Shown piece after piece: positions 41,822-51,447 of a stretch of 64,000 nucleotides of DNA (its first letter is position 1; every line of letters begins with the position of its first letter). The stretch lies in NCBI GenBank assembly GCA_910579225.1, contig CAJTTI010000006.1:62001-126000 (forward strand), in the 5' to 3' direction. The notes beneath the pieces were generated by a model. It did no database searches. It saw only the letters and a program-made list of their open reading frames with translations, and had not been told where the DNA came from. The DNA is from an uncultured Lachnospiraceae bacterium (GTDB lineage: Bacteria; Bacillota; Clostridia; Lachnospirales; Lachnospiraceae). The translations under genes and the position numbers were made by a program.

Positions 41822-43345
41822 GTGCATTTTAAGATCGCAAAAGAAGACAAGACCAACCACCGTTACAGTGGCGTCCTTGTCCATCCAACCTCTTTTCCAT
41901 CGCCCTATGGTATCGGCGATATGGGACAGGGGGCTTATGATTTCATTGATTTTCTTGCCCAGGCAGGACAGCATCTGTGGCAGGTGCTTCCACTGGGACC
42001 AACCACCGTCGGAGACTCCCCCTACCAGAGCTTCTCTGTATTTGCCGGACAGCCGCTTCTGATCAGTCCGGAACTTCTGGCGAAGAAAAAGCTTCTGTCG
42101 GACGAAGATCTCAGGAATATTCCGGACTTTGACCTGGATCACGTAGACTATGACAAAGTTCTTATCTATAAAACCAGACTTTTCAAGAAAGCTTATACCA
42201 ACTTCCGCCACACCGCGGACAAAAATCTTCTGGAAGAGTATGATGCGTTCTGCAGCAGCAATGCTTTCTGGCTTATGGACTATTGTCTGTTTATGGCCGG
42301 GAAAGATTACCACAAAGGACTTCCATGGTATGAATGGGACGACAGTCTAAGAGATCCCAACCAGCAGGAACGCGAGAAATGGACAGATATTCTGAAGGCT
42401 GATGTCAACTACTATAAATTTATTCAGTATCTCTTCTATAGTCAGTGGTATGATCTGAAGGAATATGCAAACGAAAAGGGTATTGCCATCATCGGAGATA
42501 TTCCCATATTCCCCTGCTGGGACAGTGCAGATGTATGGGCGAACAGAGACATGTTCTGTCTGGATTCTAAAGGCTATCCTCTGGAAGTGGCCGGAGTCCC
42601 GCCTGATTACTTCAGCGCCACTGGACAGCTCTGGGGCAATCCGCTCTACGACTGGAAGGCCCACAAGGAAGATAACTACCGCTGGTGGGTGGAACGTATC
42701 CGTAATCAGCTGGATCAGGTTGATTATGTCCGCATTGATCATTTCCGCGGTTTCGAAGCCTACTGGTCAGTTCCTTATGGGGAAGAAACCGCTCTGAATG
42801 GCAAATGGAAAAAAGGCCCCGGTGAAGAACTTTTCCTTGTGATTCGCAAAGCACTTGACGGAGAACTTCCGATTCTGGCAGAAGATCTGGGAATCATCAC
42901 GCCTGAAGTGGAACGCCTGCGGGATATGTTCGAATTTCCAGGCATGAAAGTCCTACAGTTCGGCTTTGAGGGCGGAGAAAGCACCTTCCTTCCTCATCAG
43001 CTGGATACCCGCAACTGTATCTGCTATACAGGTACCCATGACAATGATACCAGCCGCGGCTGGTATGAACATACTTCCGAACAGAACCGTGATAAGATCC
43101 GCCGCTATATGAATACGGATGCCAGCAGTGTAAGTTGGGACTTCATTCGCACCAGTCTCAGCACAATTGCAAAATATGCCATTTTCCCGGTCCAGGATCT
43201 CTTGAAACTGGGATCTGAGGCGCGAATGAATGTCCCCGGAAGCCCCTCGGGCAACTGGACATTCCGCTTTCGCGCCGGACTTCTTGATGAAGGAATGGCC
43301 GCCGGACTTAAACAGCTGACCGAACTTTATGGAAGATTCGGATAA
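41822..43345 (+). CDS. malQ: 4-alpha-glucanotransferase (amylomaltase, GH77)
   Basis: 507 residues with a GTG start (AGGAGG 9 nt upstream). It transfers alpha-1,4-glucan segments between maltodextrins. Catalytic motifs: nucleophile region DYVRIDHFRGFEAYW near residue 302, acid/base ILAEDLGIITPEV near 350 and transition-state Asp in GTHDNDTSRGWY near 400. The N-terminal HPTSFPSPYGIGDMG and LWQVLPLGPT blocks are standard. Its end overlaps the 5' reading of plsC, so the two are probably one transcript. Confidence 0.98.
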   Translation: MHFKIAKEDKTNHRYSGVLVHPTSFPSPYGIGDMGQGAYDFIDFLAQAGQHLWQVLPLGPTTVGDSPYQSFSVFAGQPLLISPELLAKKKLLSDEDLRNIPDFDLDHVDYDKVLIYKTRLFKKAYTNFRHTADKNLLEEYDAFCSSNAFWLMDYCLFMAGKDYHKGLPWYEWDDSLRDPNQQEREKWTDILKADVNYYKFIQYLFYSQWYDLKEYANEKGIAIIGDIPIFPCWDSADVWANRDMFCLDSKGYPLEVAGVPPDYFSATGQLWGNPLYDWKAHKEDNYRWWVERIRNQLDQVDYVRIDHFRGFEAYWSVPYGEETALNGKWKKGPGEELFLVIRKALDGELPILAEDLGIITPEVERLRDMFEFPGMKVLQFGFEGGESTFLPHQLDTRNCICYTGTHDNDTSRGWYEHTSEQNRDKIRRYMNTDASSVSWDFIRTSLSTIAKYAIFPVQDLLKLGSEARMNVPGSPSGNWTFRFRAGLLDEGMAAGLKQLTELYGRFG

Positions 43346-43373
43346 AGAACAGACAGAAAGAAGGTTATCCTGC

Positions 43374-44099
43374 ATGATACGTTTTATATTGGTTGCCCTG
43401 ACACTTCTGCTCTATCTGCTCTTTGGCATCCCCATACTTCTGATCGAATGGCTGATCAGCCGGTGGAACCCCCATTTCCGCGATATCAGCTGCCTGCGCA
43501 TGGTGCAGGCAGCTTTTAAGCTGATTCTGTGGTTCACTGGAGCACATATTACTTACATTGGCAGAGAAAATATTCCAAAGGACCAGGCAGTCCTCTATGT
43601 GGGCAATCACAACAGCTATTTCGACATCCTGCTCACCTATTCCCAGTGCCCGGGTCTGACCGGATATGTGGCCAAATCCGAGATGCTCAGGTATCCGCTT
43701 CTCAGAGATTGGATGAAGCGGCTTTACTGCCTGTTTCTTGACCGCACGGATATACGTGCAGGTTTGCAGATGATCAAAACCGGCATAGACTATATTAAGT
43801 CCGGTATCTCCATCTGCATTTTCCCGGAAGGAACCAGGAGTACAGATGGTAAGATACAGCCATTCAAAGAAGGGAGTCTTAAGATGGCCTCGAAAACCGG
43901 ATGTCCGATCATCCCCATTGCCATCACCAATTCCGCTGAGATCTTTGAAAATCACCTGCCAAAGGTCAAACCCTGCCGAGTTATCGTGGAATATGGTGCC
44001 CCCATCCATCCCAAAGAGCTCACAAAAGAAGAACAGAAATTTCTCGGAGCTTATACACAACAGCAGATCCAGGAAATGCTTGACCGGCATTCCATATAG
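43374..44099 (+). CDS. plsC: 1-acyl-sn-glycerol-3-phosphate acyltransferase
   Basis: 241 residues. The acyltransferase motif HX4D is NHNSYFDI near residue 74, and the second motif is FPEGTRSTDG near 150. An N-terminal membrane helix (FILVALTLLLYLLFGIPIL) anchors it. It makes phosphatidic acid in phospholipid synthesis. The ATG at 43374 is preferred because the earlier in-frame start at 43329 lies inside malQ and has no ribosome binding site; AGAAGG lies upstream of this one. Confidence 0.93.
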   Translation: MIRFILVALTLLLYLLFGIPILLIEWLISRWNPHFRDISCLRMVQAAFKLILWFTGAHITYIGRENIPKDQAVLYVGNHNSYFDILLTYSQCPGLTGYVAKSEMLRYPLLRDWMKRLYCLFLDRTDIRAGLQMIKTGIDYIKSGISICIFPEGTRSTDGKIQPFKEGSLKMASKTGCPIIPIAITNSAEIFENHLPKVKPCRVIVEYGAPIHPKELTKEEQKFLGAYTQQQIQEMLDRHSI

Positions 44100-44119
44100 A
44101 CATCTATGGGGAGGTATTT

Positions 44120-45187
44120 ATGAAAATTGTTGTACTTGCAGGCGGTATTAGCACAGAACGTGATGTATCGCTTTCCAGCGGAAGAGGAATCTATCAGGCA
44201 TTGAAGAAGAATGGACATCAAGTTATCCTTCTCGATGTATTTTTAGGTCTTTCTGTACCGACTGGTCCGCTGGAAGAATTATTTGAACAGGAGATTGACT
44301 GGACCGCATCCATTCAGGATGTTGCAGAAAAAGCACCTGATCTGGAAAAGATTAAAGCACTTCGTCCAAATGCTAAAAGTTTACTGGGGCCCGGAGTTCT
44401 TGAACTCTGCAGTCTGTGTGACATGGTATTCCTGGGACTTCATGGAGCCAATGGTGAAGACGGACGGATTCAGGCACTTTTTGATCTGATGGGAATCCGT
44501 TACACCGGAACCGACCATACCAGCAGCGCCCTCTGCATGGATAAGCATATTACCAAGCAGATGTTCCACGGACTTGGCATCCCCACCCCGCCTTCTATCA
44601 CCGTCAAAAAAGGAGAACCTTTCGAACTTCCGAACGAGATTGGTTTTCCATGTATGGTCAAAACCTGCTGCGGCGGTTCTTCGGTCGGCGTATACCGGGT
44701 GGATGATGTCTTCGGCCTTGAGAATGCTCTGAATAAAGCATTTTCCTATGAGAATCAAGTGCTGATCGAACGCTGTATTATTGGCCGGGAATTTTCTGTT
44801 GCTGTCATTGACCAGAAAGCACTTCCGGTTATTGAGATTGCACCAATTAGCGGTTTTTATGATTATAAGAACAAATATCAGGCAGGAAGCACCATTGAAA
44901 CCTGTCCTGCTGATATCCCGCAGAATCTGTCCGCACGAATACAGCGCCATGCAGAAGCTGCATGTAACGCTGTTGGAATCAAGGGATATGCCAGAGTAGA
45001 TTTTATGCTGGATGAGCGTTCAGGAGAAGATTACGCACTGGAAGTTAACACACTTCCCGGAATGACGCCTACCAGTCTTCTTCCCCAGGAAGCTTCTGTT
45101 CTTGGTTATTCTTATGAAGGACTCTGTGAATGGATCTTGCAGACATCCATGAAGAAATATGGATTGCCTGCATCCCCTCAGAAGTGA
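44120..45187 (+). CDS. ddl: D-alanine--D-alanine ligase
   Basis: 355 residues, ATP-grasp enzyme that joins two D-Ala for peptidoglycan. The N-terminus MKIVVLAGGISTERDVSLSS is conserved; ATP-grasp elements include FPCMVKTCCGGSSVGVY and the metal-binding YALEVNTLPGMTPTSLLP. The omega loop reads FYDYKNKYQAG, with the Tyr typical of D-Ala-D-Ala rather than D-Ala-D-Lac ligases, so the normal vancomycin target is expected. GGGGAGGT precedes the ATG. It is followed by murF, which uses its product. Confidence 0.96.
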   Translation: MKIVVLAGGISTERDVSLSSGRGIYQALKKNGHQVILLDVFLGLSVPTGPLEELFEQEIDWTASIQDVAEKAPDLEKIKALRPNAKSLLGPGVLELCSLCDMVFLGLHGANGEDGRIQALFDLMGIRYTGTDHTSSALCMDKHITKQMFHGLGIPTPPSITVKKGEPFELPNEIGFPCMVKTCCGGSSVGVYRVDDVFGLENALNKAFSYENQVLIERCIIGREFSVAVIDQKALPVIEIAPISGFYDYKNKYQAGSTIETCPADIPQNLSARIQRHAEAACNAVGIKGYARVDFMLDERSGEDYALEVNTLPGMTPTSLLPQEASVLGYSYEGLCEWILQTSMKKYGLPASPQK

Positions 45188-45219
45188 CAGTTCCAGAAGA
45201 TACAGGAGGCAATATAATT

Positions 45220-46581
45220 ATGAAACATTTTACCATCCGGCAATTTATGGATGCCTGCCGCGGAATCTGGCATGGTCCTCCTGAATTACTGGAGCATCCA
45301 ATTCAGGGCGTTGTAACCGACAGTCGTCTTGTTAAAGAACATGATCTTTTCGTAGCAATCGCCGGTGAGCGGGTGGACGGACACCGTTTTATTCCGGGGA
45401 TCTATGAAAAAGGCGCCCTCTGTGCCCTCAGTCAGCAGAAACTCTCAGAACCGGCCGGTCCTTACCTGCTTGTTGAAGATACCCTGCAGGCACTGAAGGA
45501 CGGTGCAGAAGCCTACCGTCAGACTTTGGATATCCCGGTGATTGGCATCACCGGCAGTGCGGGCAAGACCAGCACCAAAGAGATGATTGCTTCTGTTTTA
45601 TCGCAAAAATATCAGGTACTTAAAACCCCTGGCAACTATAACAATGAGATTGGCGTCCCGCTGACACTTTTTATGATTGATACACACCATGAAGCCGCCG
45701 TGCTGGAGATGGGGATGAATCATTTCGGCGAAATGCATCGCCTGAGCAAAATGGTCCGTCCAACTCATTGCGTCTTCACCAATATCGGAGTGGCCCATCT
45801 GGAACATCTGGGAAGCAGAAACGGCATCTTAAAAGCTAAAATGGAAATGTTCGATTATGCCTCAGAAGATGCTCCTGTATTTGTTAACGGAGATGACGAT
45901 AAACTGATTGCTTTAAAAGACCGGGCGGTCACCTTCGGACAGAAATCTTCCAATCAGATATGGGCAGATCAGGTGGAAAACCTGGGACTTGACGGAATCC
46001 GCTGTCTGCTCCATGCCGAAAGGACAAAAACGGAAGTCACCATACCTCTTCCTGGCATCCATATGGTCTACAATGCCTGCGCCGGAGTCTGTGTGGGCCT
46101 TTCCCTTGGTCTTTCCATGGCTCAGATCAAGGAGGGGATCGAAGCTCTAAAGCCACTGAGCGGCAGAAGCAATATCCTCCACACACGTCGTTACACCCTG
46201 ATAGACGACTGCTATAATGCCAACCCGGTATCTATGTGCACCATGTTGGATGTACTGGATTATGCACTTACCCGGAAAGTGGCCATACTGGGAGATATGG
46301 GAGAACTGGGAGAACAGGCGGAAGCTCTGCACGCCTCTGTCGGAGAACATCTGAAGGCGCTCCATATAGACGTGATCATCACTATAGGAACCCTCAGCCG
46401 CGCGCTTTACGAAGCCGCCAGAACAGCTTCCCCCCATGCCTTATGCTGGCATTACGAAGACCTGAATCAGTTTCTCTCTGAAGCGGAGCTTCTTCTGAAA
46501 GACGGCGATGCGATTCTTGTCAAAGCATCCCACTACATGCAGTTTGAGCAAATCGTAACCGCACTGTCCTGCAAGAACTGA
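45220..46581 (+). CDS. murF: UDP-N-acetylmuramoyl-tripeptide--D-alanyl-D-alanine ligase
   Basis: 453 residues from the ATG at 45220 (AGGAGG 10 nt upstream; the in-frame start at 45130 overlaps ddl). It adds D-Ala-D-Ala to the UDP-MurNAc tripeptide. Motifs: N-terminal VTDSRLVKEHDLFVAIAGER, P-loop GITGSAGKTSTKEM near residue 108, AVLEMGMNHFGEM near 156 and the C-terminal DDCYNANPVSM. Paired with ddl, it gives the last steps of the cytoplasmic precursor pathway. Confidence 0.97.
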   Translation: MKHFTIRQFMDACRGIWHGPPELLEHPIQGVVTDSRLVKEHDLFVAIAGERVDGHRFIPGIYEKGALCALSQQKLSEPAGPYLLVEDTLQALKDGAEAYRQTLDIPVIGITGSAGKTSTKEMIASVLSQKYQVLKTPGNYNNEIGVPLTLFMIDTHHEAAVLEMGMNHFGEMHRLSKMVRPTHCVFTNIGVAHLEHLGSRNGILKAKMEMFDYASEDAPVFVNGDDDKLIALKDRAVTFGQKSSNQIWADQVENLGLDGIRCLLHAERTKTEVTIPLPGIHMVYNACAGVCVGLSLGLSMAQIKEGIEALKPLSGRSNILHTRRYTLIDDCYNANPVSMCTMLDVLDYALTRKVAILGDMGELGEQAEALHASVGEHLKALHIDVIITIGTLSRALYEAARTASPHALCWHYEDLNQFLSEAELLLKDGDAILVKASHYMQFEQIVTALSCKN

Positions 46582-46585
46582 TATT

Positions 46586-46620
46586 AAAAACAGGAGCGCT
46601 TTGTCAAAGCAGCGCTCCTG
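46586..46620 (-). terminator. Terminator of the CarD-family gene, overlapping its stop
   Basis: Perfect 10-bp stem CAGGAGCGCT/AGCGCTCCTG (46591-46600, 46611-46620) followed by five U on the minus strand. The CarD-gene stop codon lies in the loop. It may also serve murF from the other side, where the T-run is weaker. Confidence 0.85.
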
Positions 46621-47140
46621 CCATTTCTTTTTTCTTCCCTTTGTTTTCCATATATTGAATCATAAACGGTTCCATTTCTGCTTTATTCTTCCCCATAACA
46701 AAGGCAAGTTCCCCATACAGAGCATCCTCTGCCATCTTTAGATACCGTTCATCTGTCGCTCCCATTTTCTTTCCCTGGGCTGTCCTTAACTGCTTTCTCT
46801 GATACAGCGTCTTGATCACTGCCACCCACTGACGATAATCGCAGGAATTCACTGCCTGTTTGTAATGGTCTTCTCTGAGCTTCTCATTTGTAACCCTGAT
46901 CTCAGGAATACCCGGAATCTCATCCAGCAATGCCCATGCTTCCTGTTCTGTAATCACCCGTCTGGCGTTAGCATCTTCCTTGTCCACCGGAAAATATACC
47001 CGATTCCCCTTGATATTCAACGGTGCCAACACATAATACAGTCTCTTTTTGTCAGCTCCGGCAATATTCAGATGTGTGATATCTTCTATTCTGCATATCC
47101 CGCTGCGGCCATAGATAATATATTCGCCCTTCTGATACAT
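46604..47140 (-). CDS. CarD-family transcriptional regulator
   Basis: 178 residues from the ATG at 47140 (AGGAGGG 6 nt upstream; the longer reading adds only a Gly-rich stretch). The N-terminal domain (MYQKGEYIIYGRSGICRIED, then YYVLAPL) is the Tudor-like RNA polymerase-interacting domain; a helical DNA-binding C-terminal domain follows (DYRQWVAVIKTLYQRK, then MAEDALYGELAFVMG). CarD-type proteins modulate rRNA and housekeeping promoters through RpoB. Its leader holds a hairpin with terminator features. Its stop codon falls inside its own terminator hairpin. Confidence 0.88.
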   Translation of the reverse strand: MYQKGEYIIYGRSGICRIEDITHLNIAGADKKRLYYVLAPLNIKGNRVYFPVDKEDANARRVITEQEAWALLDEIPGIPEIRVTNEKLREDHYKQAVNSCDYRQWVAVIKTLYQRKQLRTAQGKKMGATDERYLKMAEDALYGELAFVMGKNKAEMEPFMIQYMENKGKKKEMAGALL

Positions 47141-47232
47141 AGTTTTCCCTCCTATAATAGTCCCGCCTCCACCGTTCCCCAAACCCCCGGGTCTGGAAGA
47201 ATGTTCTGACGAACTGGTTTTAAATTGTCGTG

Positions 47233-47325
47233 AAAAAAAACCTGCATGTATCTGTGAACATGCTGGTTTCTTTGTATCTGCTTACCCGCTAGCACTGATT
47301 TTTCAGACATTTCCCCCAAATATAT
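47233..47325 (-). promoter_or_regulatory. Attenuator-like leader of the CarD-family gene
   Basis: Between the promoter and the gene the minus strand reads a small stem TGCT(AGCGGGTA)AGCA flanked by TGTCTG and CAGATACA that can pair. A typical intrinsic terminator stem follows, AAACC-A-GCATGT / ACATGC-A-GGTTT (47238-47269), with five U (47233-47237), 93 nt before the ATG. The order promoter, structured segment, terminator, gene suggests a riboswitch or attenuator. No known class is recognised. Confidence 0.55.
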
Positions 47326-47329
47326 ATTT

Positions 47330-47358
47330 ATTATAACAAATTTTCAAAAATTTTGTAA
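47330..47358 (-). promoter_or_regulatory. Promoter of the CarD-family gene
   Basis: TTACAA (47353-47358), 17-nt spacer, TATAAT (47330-47335). The rest of the 47141-47476 gap is covered by the leader and the cwlD terminator. Confidence 0.6.
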
Positions 47359-47434
47359 GTCTATTTTTAATTGTTTGAAAATTTTGTGAGTATTAACCAA
47401 ATATAAAGCCCTAAATTTGTCTGATTTAACCAAA

Positions 47435-47478
47435 AAAGATGAGTCCGGAGGGGAATAAGTAATTCCCCTTCCGGACTC
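47435..47478 (-). terminator. cwlD terminator
   Basis: Arms GAGTCCGGA-A-GGGGAAT and ATTCCCC-T-CCGGACTC (47441-47478) with a short loop, followed by ATC and six U. The last base of the stem region overlaps the cwlD stop codon at 47477-47479. Confidence 0.85.
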
Positions 47479-48175
47479 ACTCTTCCAGATATGACAAAAT
47501 TCCCATGGCCACCGCCCAGGCAATCTGGTTCTGGTAGCTGTCCTCCTGCAGTTTCTTGGCTTCTTCCCAGTTACTCAGGAAACCGCACTCCACAATCACA
47601 ATAGGTACTTCCGTCTTTTTCAGAAGATAATAGCTCTCATTGGCCTTGGCCTGCCGATGATTTTCCGGATCCACATAGGAGACAAGTTTTTCCTGAAGAA
47701 TTTCTGCCAGCTTCTGCCCTTCCTGTGAAGTACCATAGTAAAACACCTGCGCCCCGTTTACATATTCCTCATGATAGCTGTTTTGATGGATACTGACCAC
47801 ACAGTCAGGCCGCGTCTCATTGATCAGAGCACAGCGGTTTTTCATATCCTGGACCTTTTTATTGGATGTCTGCTCCTCATACAATCCTGCATCCGTCTCT
47901 CTGGTCATTACCACCGTTATACCCTGCTGTTCCAGGATCTTCTGCACTTTTTTTGCAATGATCAGATTCAGGTCTTTTTCCAGAGAATCATCTACCCCAA
48001 TCTTACCTGGGTCATTTCCTCCGTGCCCTGCGTCAATCACAACCGTCCATTCTCCGGTCTTCGCCTGCACCAGACTGCTGGAAGCCCGTTCCCAGCCTTT
48101 TTCTGCGAGAATACATGCACACAGAATCAAAACCACCGACATTATTAATTCCAGTTTTTTTCTCTCCAAAATCAA
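47477..48175 (-). CDS. cwlD: N-acetylmuramoyl-L-alanine amidase, CwlD-type
   Basis: 232 residues, Amidase_3 zinc amidase. Zinc ligands and catalytic Glu: VVIDAGHGGNDPGK (His), the EKDLNL Glu, VSIHQNSYHEE (His) and VIVECGFLSN (Glu). A membrane anchor lies near residue 12-28. The start is uncertain: TTG at 48175 or 48169 keeps a basic ERKK before the hydrophobic core, whereas the ATG at 48142 would give a signal sequence with no positive charge. CwlD helps make the muramic delta-lactam of the spore cortex. Its terminator hairpin overlaps its stop codon. Confidence 0.8.
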   Translation of the reverse strand: MILERKKLELIMSVVLILCACILAEKGWERASSSLVQAKTGEWTVVIDAGHGGNDPGKIGVDDSLEKDLNLIIAKKVQKILEQQGITVVMTRETDAGLYEEQTSNKKVQDMKNRCALINETRPDCVVSIHQNSYHEEYVNGAQVFYYGTSQEGQKLAEILQEKLVSYVDPENHRQAKANESYYLLKKTEVPIVIVECGFLSNWEEAKKLQEDSYQNQIAWAVAMGILSYLEE

Positions 48176-48247
48176 AACCGCCGCATATACTTTCCATTAA
48201 GTATATGCGGCAGTCTTTTCTCTGATACCTTTTCTACAGGCCACCTA

Positions 48248-50071
48248 TCAGTTGACATAACGAAGAATTACATCCCAGACTGCTGTGCGCTCATAGCCAA
48301 GACGCCAGGACGCCACACCCGCCAGGTCATACTGTTTGATCAGCTTCAGCTTTTCCTCGATGGAACGTTCTTCCTCCATCCACATCTGATAAATACTGCC
48401 TTCGTATTCCAGTTCAATATAATATTGTCCTGAGGTTTCATCCCACACAGGTTCAATACTGTTATTTACTGCTTTCTTGGCCGCGCTGTCCATTCCCAGT
48501 GCTTCGCTTGTCACCGTTCCATTCTCATCAGTTCTCCAAAATCGGGTATAAAACGGTACCGCATTGATAATTTTTTCCTTCGGAACTTCTTCCAATGTCT
48601 TTTGAATTCCATTGTCCACGAAGCCAATGGAAGCCACAGAACCTGCGGTTTCCGAGTTGGCTGGTGTCTCATCATACCCCATGATAATAAGATAATCGGC
48701 AAAAACACTCTGTTCCGCACGGTTATAAAACCGATTATACTCTGCCGGCACATAATTATCCACAGATAATACAATCCCGTTTAAACGGCACATAATCGAA
48801 AGTTCCCTGATAAACTGCAAATACCCTCTCGCACTGTCGCTATTGATATATTCCATATCCAGATTCAGTCCGTCCAACCCATATTGTATAGCCTGTGCAA
48901 TCAGGTTATTAACCAATTTCTGGCGGCTGGCTGTTCTGCTGAAAATCTCATAATCCAGAATCGTGTCTTTATAAGTAATATCCTCCACCAGTCCCCATAC
49001 TTCCACGCCATTTTGATGACAATAATTCACATATTCCTGACTTGCCAGAGATTCAATTCCTCCATCGTTATCCTTCAGCCGAAACCAGGTGGGAGAAACC
49101 GTCGTCAAGCCTTTCGTATTCGCCAGCACTTTATAAATATTCTCGTTGGCATCCATATTAGTCACCTGGTGCCAGGACAAATTAATCTTATAGTCCTTTG
49201 AAATATTTGAGTAAACCGGTGCTGTATATTCTGGTTCCTGTATGGCTTCCTGCGATACGGACGAAATCTGTTTCTTGCTCACATACCCGATGTATCCATC
49301 TTTTGTAAGAACTTTCATCCACCCTTCAATCTCTTCCTCTTCTTCAAGCACATACATGAGGCCGCCTTTTTCCACTGAAGTCAACACGGGACTTTTGATC
49401 CCTGCCTGATAGCGTACCTGTGCCCTCTTCTGTGCAGTCACCACATCACGGCTTCCATACTCGTCGATAATATGCACATGATTGGGAGTTTCCCAATATT
49501 CGTAAATAAAATTTGTATATTTATTCACAAAGTCCAGAGCCACAAAAATATCATTCCCGTCTGCCCGGAGAATTACATAACCCTCGTTCTGCTTTGCCTT
49601 GGCCACTGTATAATCACTGCTTCCCACTGCTGCACTGACAAGCTCGGTAGGAAGTGCATAAAGATAGGTATTCTCAGAAGCATCCCAATAAAATCTGGAA
49701 TTCAGATACTGGTATACGGTTTCCACATTTAAGTAGACTCTTCCATCCAGAAGTCTGCCCTTATCCTCCAGCATAGTATCGTTCAAAATGACTGCAATCT
49801 CCTGTTCATTTTCCAGATGGAAATATTCATTCAAATCCGCCTGCTCTCTGGAGGGAGAATATTTATCATAAAGCATCTTTCCAATAATACCTCCGCCGGT
49901 AACCAGGATCAGTACCACTGCCACCAGCACCGGGATCATCTGCGGATTACGTCTTCTCTGTCTTCTCTTTGGGCGCCTTCTTCGTTTTCCTCCGGCGCCC
50001 TGAGTCCTCCCTTTTCTTCTCGATTCCCGTTCCTGTCTTTCTTCTATCTCTTCCTTATCTTCTCTTATCAT
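48248..50071 (-). CDS. Membrane-anchored GH18-type glycosidase with SH3-like domain
   Basis: 607 residues from the ATG at 50071 (AGGAGG 6 nt upstream; the 50170 start adds a non-family stretch). A highly basic, Arg-rich N-terminus precedes one membrane helix (IPVLVAVVLILVTGGGIIG). Then comes a copper-amine-oxidase-like region, an SH3-type segment (KVLTKDGYIGYVSKKQISS) and a GH18 barrel with DGLNLDMEY near residue 415, where catalytic Glu and its Asp partner are kept. It resembles YdhD/YaaH-type cortex or peptidoglycan-lytic N-acetylglucosaminidases, suggesting cell wall or spore cortex turnover. Confidence 0.8.
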   Translation of the reverse strand: MIREDKEEIEERQERESRRKGRTQGAGGKRRRRPKRRQRRRNPQMIPVLVAVVLILVTGGGIIGKMLYDKYSPSREQADLNEYFHLENEQEIAVILNDTMLEDKGRLLDGRVYLNVETVYQYLNSRFYWDASENTYLYALPTELVSAAVGSSDYTVAKAKQNEGYVILRADGNDIFVALDFVNKYTNFIYEYWETPNHVHIIDEYGSRDVVTAQKRAQVRYQAGIKSPVLTSVEKGGLMYVLEEEEEIEGWMKVLTKDGYIGYVSKKQISSVSQEAIQEPEYTAPVYSNISKDYKINLSWHQVTNMDANENIYKVLANTKGLTTVSPTWFRLKDNDGGIESLASQEYVNYCHQNGVEVWGLVEDITYKDTILDYEIFSRTASRQKLVNNLIAQAIQYGLDGLNLDMEYINSDSARGYLQFIRELSIMCRLNGIVLSVDNYVPAEYNRFYNRAEQSVFADYLIIMGYDETPANSETAGSVASIGFVDNGIQKTLEEVPKEKIINAVPFYTRFWRTDENGTVTSEALGMDSAAKKAVNNSIEPVWDETSGQYYIELEYEGSIYQMWMEEERSIEEKLKLIKQYDLAGVASWRLGYERTAVWDVILRYVN

Positions 50072-50620
50072 GAATGTCCTCCTGACTACTTTATCCCTCG
50101 TGAAAGGCCCCGACTCTGCATGAATATCATGTCTGTTCCTTCTCTCAGCCCCGCTCTGCAAAGAACGCAAGCACGGCGCTTATCCTGACTGTTCTTTGCA
50201 TCGCAATGGTCTGTGTAAGTATTTCCTGAAAATACGCAAATACAATGGGTCTTCTTTCATTTCTTATATTTCAATCCATTATATCATAAAGCCGCCGTTC
50301 TCACCACTATAATCTCAGGGCATAGAGACTTTTCTTTGGTTTCTGTCCTTATCAGATTTCCCGGCGGCTGCTGTTTTCATTCGCAATATGGGCATATTTT
50401 TTCAAAAGAAGGCTCTGTGATATATGACAAACATGCACATACCGCCCGGCTGCCGCATCCCCCCTTATGCCTTTAAAAACAATTGGAATTTGATCACTGA
50501 TACTGTGAGAAGAATCAGAAATATAGACTTACAATACTATTATACACAGCATTCGCCCTTTTTCAAGCATTTTTCACAAAAATTTCAGAAATTTTTCCTC
50601 TAATTCACAAGCTGGCAGGC
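50072..50620. other. Gap between divergent GH18 and mecA genes
   Basis: About 550 nt with no supported gene. The minus strand has a TATAAT at 50279-50284, a possible -10 for the GH18 gene, without a clear -35. I see no structured RNA that can be named. Confidence 0.5.
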
Positions 50621-50649
50621 TTTACATATTCCGGATTATTGTTTATACT
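50621..50649 (+). promoter_or_regulatory. mecA promoter
   Basis: TTTACA (50621-50626), 17-nt spacer, TATACT (50644-50649), about 40 nt before the mecA start. Confidence 0.65.
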
Positions 50650-50688
50650 ATATTAAACTATAAATATTTCAAAACAGGTTGTGATCGC

Positions 50689-51423
50689 ATGAAAATAGAA
50701 AAAATAAATGAAAACAAAATACGTTGTATTCTGACACGCGATGATCTGGAAGTCCGTCATATTAAACTCAGTGAGATTGCCTATGGCTCAGAGAAAGCCC
50801 GTTCGCTGTTTCGGGATATGATGGAGCAGGCTTCCCACCAGTTTGGATTTGAAGCGGATAATATTCCGCTGATGATCGAGGCGATTCCGATGCCCAATGA
50901 ATGTATTATTCTTGACATCACAAAAGTGTCAGATCCGGAGGAACTGGACACCAGATTCTCCCGATTCTCTCAGAGTTCAGGAGATTCCTCCGACAACTCT
51001 GTCAGAGACTTTCTCCCTGACGGCGCTGATGAAGTTCTGGATCTGTTCCAGAAGCTCCTTGAGCACCGTCTAAAAAATACGCCCAAGGAGACTCGTGAAG
51101 AACAGGCGGCCACGCTTGCCAGTGAACTGGATATGCGTAAGCTCTACCTTTTCCATCGCCTGGATTCTATTGTAGAGGCTTCTTCTATATTAAAAGATAC
51201 TTACCATGGTGAGAACCGGCTCTATAAGAATCCGGATACCGCACAGTACCATCTGGTTATCACCAAATCCGACCATACGCCGGAGCAATTCAATAAGGTA
51301 TGTAATATCCTGTCTGAATATGGTTCAAGCAACAAATATTCCGTATCCAATGAAGCCTACATGAAAGAGCACTATACGCTCCTGATTGATGGTGGTGCAC
51401 TTCAGCAACTGGCAAAAATCTAG
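50689..51423 (+). CDS. mecA: Adaptor protein MecA
   Basis: 244 residues. The N-terminal substrate-binding part (MKIEKINENKIRCILTRDDL, then HQFGFEADNIPLMIEAIP) and the C-terminal ClpC-binding domain (LYLFHRLDSIVEASSIL, ending KEHYTLLIDGGALQQLA) are both present with an acidic linker between. It targets proteins to the ClpCP protease. AACAGGTTGTGATCGC precedes the ATG, a weak binding site. It is a single-gene unit closed by a strong terminator. Confidence 0.93.
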   Translation: MKIEKINENKIRCILTRDDLEVRHIKLSEIAYGSEKARSLFRDMMEQASHQFGFEADNIPLMIEAIPMPNECIILDITKVSDPEELDTRFSRFSQSSGDSSDNSVRDFLPDGADEVLDLFQKLLEHRLKNTPKETREEQAATLASELDMRKLYLFHRLDSIVEASSILKDTYHGENRLYKNPDTAQYHLVITKSDHTPEQFNKVCNILSEYGSSNKYSVSNEAYMKEHYTLLIDGGALQQLAKI

Positions 51424-51447
51424 CTTCACCCGCCTCATAAACATATC

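Noticed and set aside
41744..42313. 189-codon minus-strand frame over malQ
   Set aside because: Antisense shadow of malQ.
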